Below the pieces are notes generated by a model. It worked only from the letters and a program-made list of their open reading frames with translations, made no database searches and had not been told where the DNA came from. From an uncultured bacterium (GTDB lineage: Bacteria > Actinomycetota > Coriobacteriia > Coriobacteriales > Eggerthellaceae), in assembly GCA_947649215.1 (NCBI GenBank), contig CANSQW010000048.1, positions 1 through 7,742 of the forward strand: a stretch of 7,742 bases of DNA, written 5' to 3'. Every line of letters begins with the position of its first letter. Position 1 is the first letter of the stretch. A program made the position numbers and the translations under genes. This document shows positions 4,213-7,742 of this stretch, piece after piece.

Positions 4213-6291
4213 ATGATCCTCCAGACAGAGCACCTCTCGAAGGCCTACGGCGGCCGCCAGCTGTTCCACGACGTCACCTTCCGCCTGGAGGAGTACGACC
4301 GCCTGGCGCTCGTGGGCCCCAACGGCGCGGGCAAGACGACGCTGCTCAACATCATCTCCGGCGAGGACGACCCCGACGAGGGGCGCATCCTGTTCGCCAA
4401 GGGCGCGCGCGTGGGCTACCTGGAGCAGGAGGCCATCGAGATGGGCGGGCTGCCCGTGTTCGAGGAAGTGCTCTCCAGCCAGGTAGAGGTGCTCGAGGCC
4501 GAGCAGCGGCTCCACCGGCTCGAGGCCGAGCTCGGCGCCGACCCCACCGAGGCGCAGCTGGCAGCCGTGGGCCGGGCGCGCGACGCCTACGAGATGCTCG
4601 GCGGCTACTCCATCGAGGCGAAGGTGCGCAGCGTGCTGTTCGGCCTGGGCTTCACCGAGGCGGACATGGCCACGTCCACCGACGGCTTCTCCGGCGGCTG
4701 GCAGATGCGCATCGCGCTCGCGAAGCTGCTCATCCGCAACCCCGAGGTGCTGCTCCTCGACGAGCCCACCAACCACCTCGACCTGGAGTCGGTCAAGTGG
4801 CTCGAGGGCTTCCTGCGCGGCTACGAGGGCACGGTCATCGTGGTCAGCCACGACCGCGCGTTCATGGACGCCATGGTGGGCCGCGTGGCCGAGATCGACA
4901 ACGGCCAGGTCAACCTCTACAAGGGCAACTACTCGAAGTACCTGGTGGAGCGCGAGGAGCGCCTCGAGCGCCTCAAGGCCGAGCGCGCCAAGCAGCTTGA
5001 GGAGATCGCCCACCTCCAGGCCTTCGTCGACCGCTTCCGCTACAAGGCCACCAAGGCCAAGCAGGCCCAGGAGCGCGAGCGGCGCATCGAGAAGATCAAG
5101 GAGACGCTGCCGGTCATCCCCGAGGAGAAGAAGACCGTGCGCTTCAACTTCCAGCAGCCGCCGCGCACCGGCGACGAGGTGGTGCGCGCCCGCGGCCTCG
5201 TGAAGCGCTTCGGCGAGAAGACGGTCTACGACGGCCAGGACTTCACGATGTACCGCGGCGACAAGGTGGCGCTCGTGGGCCCCAACGGCGCGGGCAAGTC
5301 CACGCTGCTGAAGATGATCGCCGGGGTGGAGCGGCCCGACGGGGGCACCATCGACTACGGCGTGAACGTGGACCTCACCTACTACGCCCAGCACCAGCTG
5401 GAAGAGCTGCACGCCGGCAATACCGTGTTCGAGGAACTGGACCACGCCGCTCCGGGTTGGTCCATCTCCCAGGTGCGCAGCCTGCTCGGCGCCTTCCTGT
5501 TCACCGGCGATGCCGTGGAGAAGAAGGTGGGCGTGCTCTCCGGCGGTGAGAAGGGACGCTTGGCCCTGGCGAAGATGCTCGTGGCCCCCAAGCCGCTGCT
5601 GTGCCTGGACGAGCCCACGAACCACCTGGACATCTCCTCGGCCGACATCCTGGAGCAGGCCCTGCGCCACTTCGAGGGCACCATCCTGTTCATCACCCAC
5701 GACCGGCACCTCATCCGCTCGGTGGCCAACCGCATCGTGGAGGTGACGCCGGGCAAGATCACCTGCTACGACGGCGACTACGACTACTACCTCTACAAGT
5801 CGGGGCAGCTCGACAACCCCGACCCCGCGAGCCGCTCGCTCGTGGACGACGTGTTCGACGAGGGCGCGCCCGGCGCGGCGAAGGCGGGCGCGAAGGGCTC
5901 CAAGACCACGGTCACCGTCAACCGCCGGCGCGACCGTGGGGGCGCGGCCGCCGAGCCGGCCGCGCTCACGGCGCCGAAGGCGAGCGCGCCCAAGACCAAG
6001 GAGCAGAAGCGGCGCGAGGCCGAGGCGCGCAACCGCGCCTACGCGGCGCTCAAGAACCACCGCAAGCGCATCGCCCAGCTCGACGAGCAGATGGAGCGCG
6101 ACAACGCGCGGATGGAGGAGCTGCTGGCCCTCATGGCCGATCCGGACTTCTACATCAACGAGGATGCGTCCTCCGATGCGGTAGCCGAGCACGCCCAGCT
6201 CAAGAAGCGCCTGGCCGCGGCTGAGGAGGAGTGGCTCGCGCTCAACGAGGAGCTCGAGGCCGAGATGGCCCGCCAGCAGGAGCAGGGCTAG
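4213..6291 (+). CDS. ABC-F family ATPase (ribosome-associated, YheS/YdiF-like)
   Basis: This 692-aa soluble protein has two tandem ABC ATPase domains and no membrane segment, which defines ABC-F. Domain 1 has Walker [10 protein letters not shown] (35-43), signature FSGGWQMR (159-166), Walker B with [11 protein letters not shown] (180-190) and H-loop SHDR (212-215). Domain 2 has GPNGAGKST (356-364), LSGGEKGR (442-449), [12 protein letters not shown] (462-473) and THDR (495-498). The charged helical linker (about 243-300) is the P-site-tRNA-interaction region. A C-terminal extension (about 545-692) has a basic Ala/Lys/Arg segment and then a coiled coil rich in Glu, Lys and Leu. ABC-F proteins act on the ribosome near the E/P-site tRNA to relieve stalling, and some protect against antibiotics. 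The full linker plus C-terminal coiled coil fits housekeeping YheS/YdiF/Uup-like members better than a dedicated resistance protein. A weak AGGG ribosome-binding site precedes ATG by 7 nt. It probably has its own promoter in the end of the preceding gene. Confidence 0.93.
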   Translation: MILQTEHLSKAYGGRQLFHDVTFRLEEYDRLALVGPNGAGKTTLLNIISGEDDPDEGRILFAKGARVGYLEQEAIEMGGLPVFEEVLSSQVEVLEAEQRLHRLEAELGADPTEAQLAAVGRARDAYEMLGGYSIEAKVRSVLFGLGFTEADMATSTDGFSGGWQMRIALAKLLIRNPEVLLLDEPTNHLDLESVKWLEGFLRGYEGTVIVVSHDRAFMDAMVGRVAEIDNGQVNLYKGNYSKYLVEREERLERLKAERAKQLEEIAHLQAFVDRFRYKATKAKQAQERERRIEKIKETLPVIPEEKKTVRFNFQQPPRTGDEVVRARGLVKRFGEKTVYDGQDFTMYRGDKVALVGPNGAGKSTLLKMIAGVERPDGGTIDYGVNVDLTYYAQHQLEELHAGNTVFEELDHAAPGWSISQVRSLLGAFLFTGDAVEKKVGVLSGGEKGRLALAKMLVAPKPLLCLDEPTNHLDISSADILEQALRHFEGTILFITHDRHLIRSVANRIVEVTPGKITCYDGDYDYYLYKSGQLDNPDPASRSLVDDVFDEGAPGAAKAGAKGSKTTVTVNRRRDRGGAAAEPAALTAPKASAPKTKEQKRREAEARNRAYAALKNHRKRIAQLDEQMERDNARMEELLALMADPDFYINEDASSDAVAEHAQLKKRLAAAEEEWLALNEELEAEMARQQEQG

Positions 6292-6297
6292 CGGAGC

Positions 6298-6336
6298 CCG
6301 CACGCCGGAGGGGAAGGCCCGCCGTCCGGCGTGCGG
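6298..6336 (+). terminator. Hairpin after the ABC-F gene, no T-run
   Basis: CCGCACGCCGGA (6298-6309) and TCCGGCGTGCGG (6325-6336) form a perfect 12-bp stem with a 15-nt loop, 6 nt after the stop codon. GC-rich sequence follows, without T residues. It may work as a factor-assisted terminator or mRNA 3' end. The remaining 6337-6399 holds no clear promoter; TACCAT (6359-6364) is a weak -10 at best. Confidence 0.45.
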
Positions 6337-6399
6337 CGGGGCGCTGGGCGGCGGTGTCGTACCATACCGCCCAATCGTCCCCTTCGTGGAAAGTCGGTC

Positions 6400-7742
6400 A
6401 TGGAAGCACTTGAGCTCATCTTGTTCCTCTTGGCCGCGGTGATCGCCTCGAGCATTCTCGAGCGGTTCCTGCCGCGCCTGTCGCTGCCCCTTGTCCAGAT
6501 AGCCCTGGGCGCGCTCATCGCGTTCACGGTGTCGTCGCCCTTCGAGCAGGGGCTCGACACCGAGCTGCTGCTCATCCTGTTCATCGCGCCCCTTCACTTC
6601 AACGAGTCGCGCCATGCCGACTCCGGCGCGCTCTGGCGCAACCGCTGGGGCATCGCGTCTCTGGCCGTGGGGCTCGTCTTCGCCATCATGCTCGCGGTGG
6701 GCGGCACGCTCCACGCGCTCATGCCTGCCGTGCCGCTGGCTGCCGCCCTCGCGCTCGGCGCCGCCATGGGGTCCACCGACGCGGTGGCCGTGACGGCGCT
6801 CTCCAAGGACTTCCGCTTCGGACGCCGCCACACGGCGCTGCTCGAGGGCGAGGCGTTCTTCAACGACGTGACGGGCACGGTGGCCTTCCAGTGCGCCATC
6901 GCCGTGGTGGCCTCCGGCGCGTTCTCGCTCGTGCACGCGGGGGAGGAGTTCGCCCTCGACCTGTTCGGCGGCCTGGCCGGCGGCGCCGTCATGGGCGGCC
7001 TGGCCTGGGCGCTCATGGAGCTCATCCGTCGCCGGGGGCTCGACAACCCCACGCTGCACGTGACCCTCGAGCTTCTGCTGCCCTTCGTCATCTACCTGGC
7101 GGCCAAGAGCCTGCACATCGGCGGCGTCATCGCCGTGGTGGCCGCGGGTCTGGTCATGTCGCTTCTGCCGCAGCGCCACACCACGGCCGCGGCGCGCCAG
7201 AAGCTCCAGTCGAGGAGCGTCTGGAAGACCATCGAGTTCGTGCTCAACGGCATCATCTTCGTCATCCTGGGGATGCAGCTGCCCCGCGGTCTGCAGCCTG
7301 CGGCCGACGGCGGGCTCGGCGACCCGGTGGCCGTGGTGGGCGCCGTGGTGCTCCTGACGGCGGTGCTCGAGGGCGTGCGCTTCGCCTGGGTGCTCGCCAT
7401 GGACGCCGTGGCCGCGCGTCGCGCCGGCGAGTCGGCGCGCTCGTGCCTGGCCCCCGAGGGGCTTCGCGGCGCGCTCGCCATGGCCTTCGCCGGGCCGAAG
7501 GGCGGCATTACGCTCTCGCTCATGCTGTCCATCCCCACGTACCTGAGCTCGGGCGCGACGTTCCCCGAGCGCACGACGCTCGTGACCATGGCCGCCGGCA
7601 TCATCCTAGGCTCGCTTCTGCTGGCGAACTTCGCCGTGCCGCTGCTCGTGCCGCGCAAGGCGTCGGCCCGCCGCGCCGTCGAGCGTGCCGATGCGGAGAT
7701 AGGCCTGGTGATCCGCGTGATCGAGTCCATTCAGGCCGACGC
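6400..7742 (+). CDS. CPA1-family Na+(K+)/H+ antiporter (NhaP/YjcE-like), 3' truncated by window edge
   Basis: The frame is open for 447 codons from ATG 6400 to the window end without a stop. It encodes a membrane antiporter with about 12 hydrophobic segments, exchanging Na+ or K+ for protons for pH and salt homeostasis. Family motifs are GSTDAVAV (124-131), LLEGEAFFNDVTG (147-159) with the transport-type residues N155 and D156, WKTIEFVLNGIIFVILGMQL (275-294), and FAGPKGGITLSL (363-374). The last aligns with the usual G-x-R-G-x-x-S segment but has lysine (K367) where many members have arginine. Residues 418-447 begin a charged cytosolic tail that continues outside the window. A weak GGAAAG ribosome-binding site lies 6 nt before the start. 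The gene follows the ABC-F gene by 108 nt across a strong hairpin, so separate transcription is likely. Ion specificity cannot be read from the sequence. Confidence 0.92.
   Translation, partial: MEALELILFLLAAVIASSILERFLPRLSLPLVQIALGALIAFTVSSPFEQGLDTELLLILFIAPLHFNESRHADSGALWRNRWGIASLAVGLVFAIMLAVGGTLHALMPAVPLAAALALGAAMGSTDAVAVTALSKDFRFGRRHTALLEGEAFFNDVTGTVAFQCAIAVVASGAFSLVHAGEEFALDLFGGLAGGAVMGGLAWALMELIRRRGLDNPTLHVTLELLLPFVIYLAAKSLHIGGVIAVVAAGLVMSLLPQRHTTAAARQKLQSRSVWKTIEFVLNGIIFVILGMQLPRGLQPAADGGLGDPVAVVGAVVLLTAVLEGVRFAWVLAMDAVAARRAGESARSCLAPEGLRGALAMAFAGPKGGITLSLMLSIPTYLSSGATFPERTTLVTMAAGIILGSLLLANFAVPLLVPRKASARRAVERADAEIGLVIRVIESIQAD

Noticed and set aside
4108..7179. A 1023-aa open frame on the minus strand opposite the ABC-F and antiporter genes
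   Set aside because: It is antisense to two well-supported genes with intact motifs. Its translation is biased toward Leu, Val, Glu, His and Arg as expected from GC-rich codons read backwards, and it has no recognisable domain.
1..7742. CRISPR array, insertion sequence or prophage
   Set aside because: No regularly spaced repeats, transposase or phage-type genes were found; the genes have uniform GC-rich composition.

Overview
The window is very GC-rich (well over 60%). Its genes use actinobacterial-style GC-biased codons, its tRNA genes encode their own CCA, and its sigma70-like promoters are far more AT-rich than the DNA around them. The protein set (NYN/OST-HTH RNA-binding protein, a TrpRS with a TGDRPTG..HLGH signature, an ABC-F ATPase, a CPA1 antiporter) together with four dispersed tRNA genes fits a gut-type member of the Coriobacteriia (Eggerthella/Gordonibacter-like). 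That assignment is an inference from composition and gene style; no 16S marker is present.

Layout: (1) positions 1-941, minus strand: the 5' part of a gene for a NYN-domain putative ribonuclease with an OST-HTH (LOTUS) domain, an RG-rich patch and a low-complexity acidic tail that leaves the window. (2) 942-1184: divergent intergenic region. (3) 1185-2933, plus strand: tRNA-His(GTG), tRNA-Lys(CTT), trpS, tRNA-Met(CAT) and tRNA-Val(CAC). Each tRNA has its own candidate -10 element and three have full TTGC..-N17-TA...T promoters. Intrinsic terminators follow Lys and Val, and probably Met. (4) 3065-4159: a multi-pass membrane protein that looks like a divergent acyltransferase-3, probably made from a leaderless mRNA. 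(5) 4213-6291: a 692-aa ABC-F ATPase with a long basic/coiled-coil C-terminal extension. (6) 6400 to the right edge: a CPA1 (NhaP/YjcE-like) Na+/H+ antiporter, 3' truncated by the window.

Functionally the left and middle are dominated by translation and RNA: tRNAs, an aminoacyl-tRNA synthetase, an ABC-F ribosome-associated ATPase and a putative RNA-cutting/RNA-binding protein. The acyltransferase-like protein and antiporter are envelope functions and show no sign of being in one operon with these. I see no phage, transposon, CRISPR array or convincing new system. The points most worth a second look are small-scale: inverted repeats laid over tRNA promoters, short hairpins in tRNA precursor leaders, near-identical anticodon arms in tRNA-Lys and tRNA-Met, the domain architecture of the NYN protein, and loss of the usual catalytic histidines in the acyltransferase-like protein.
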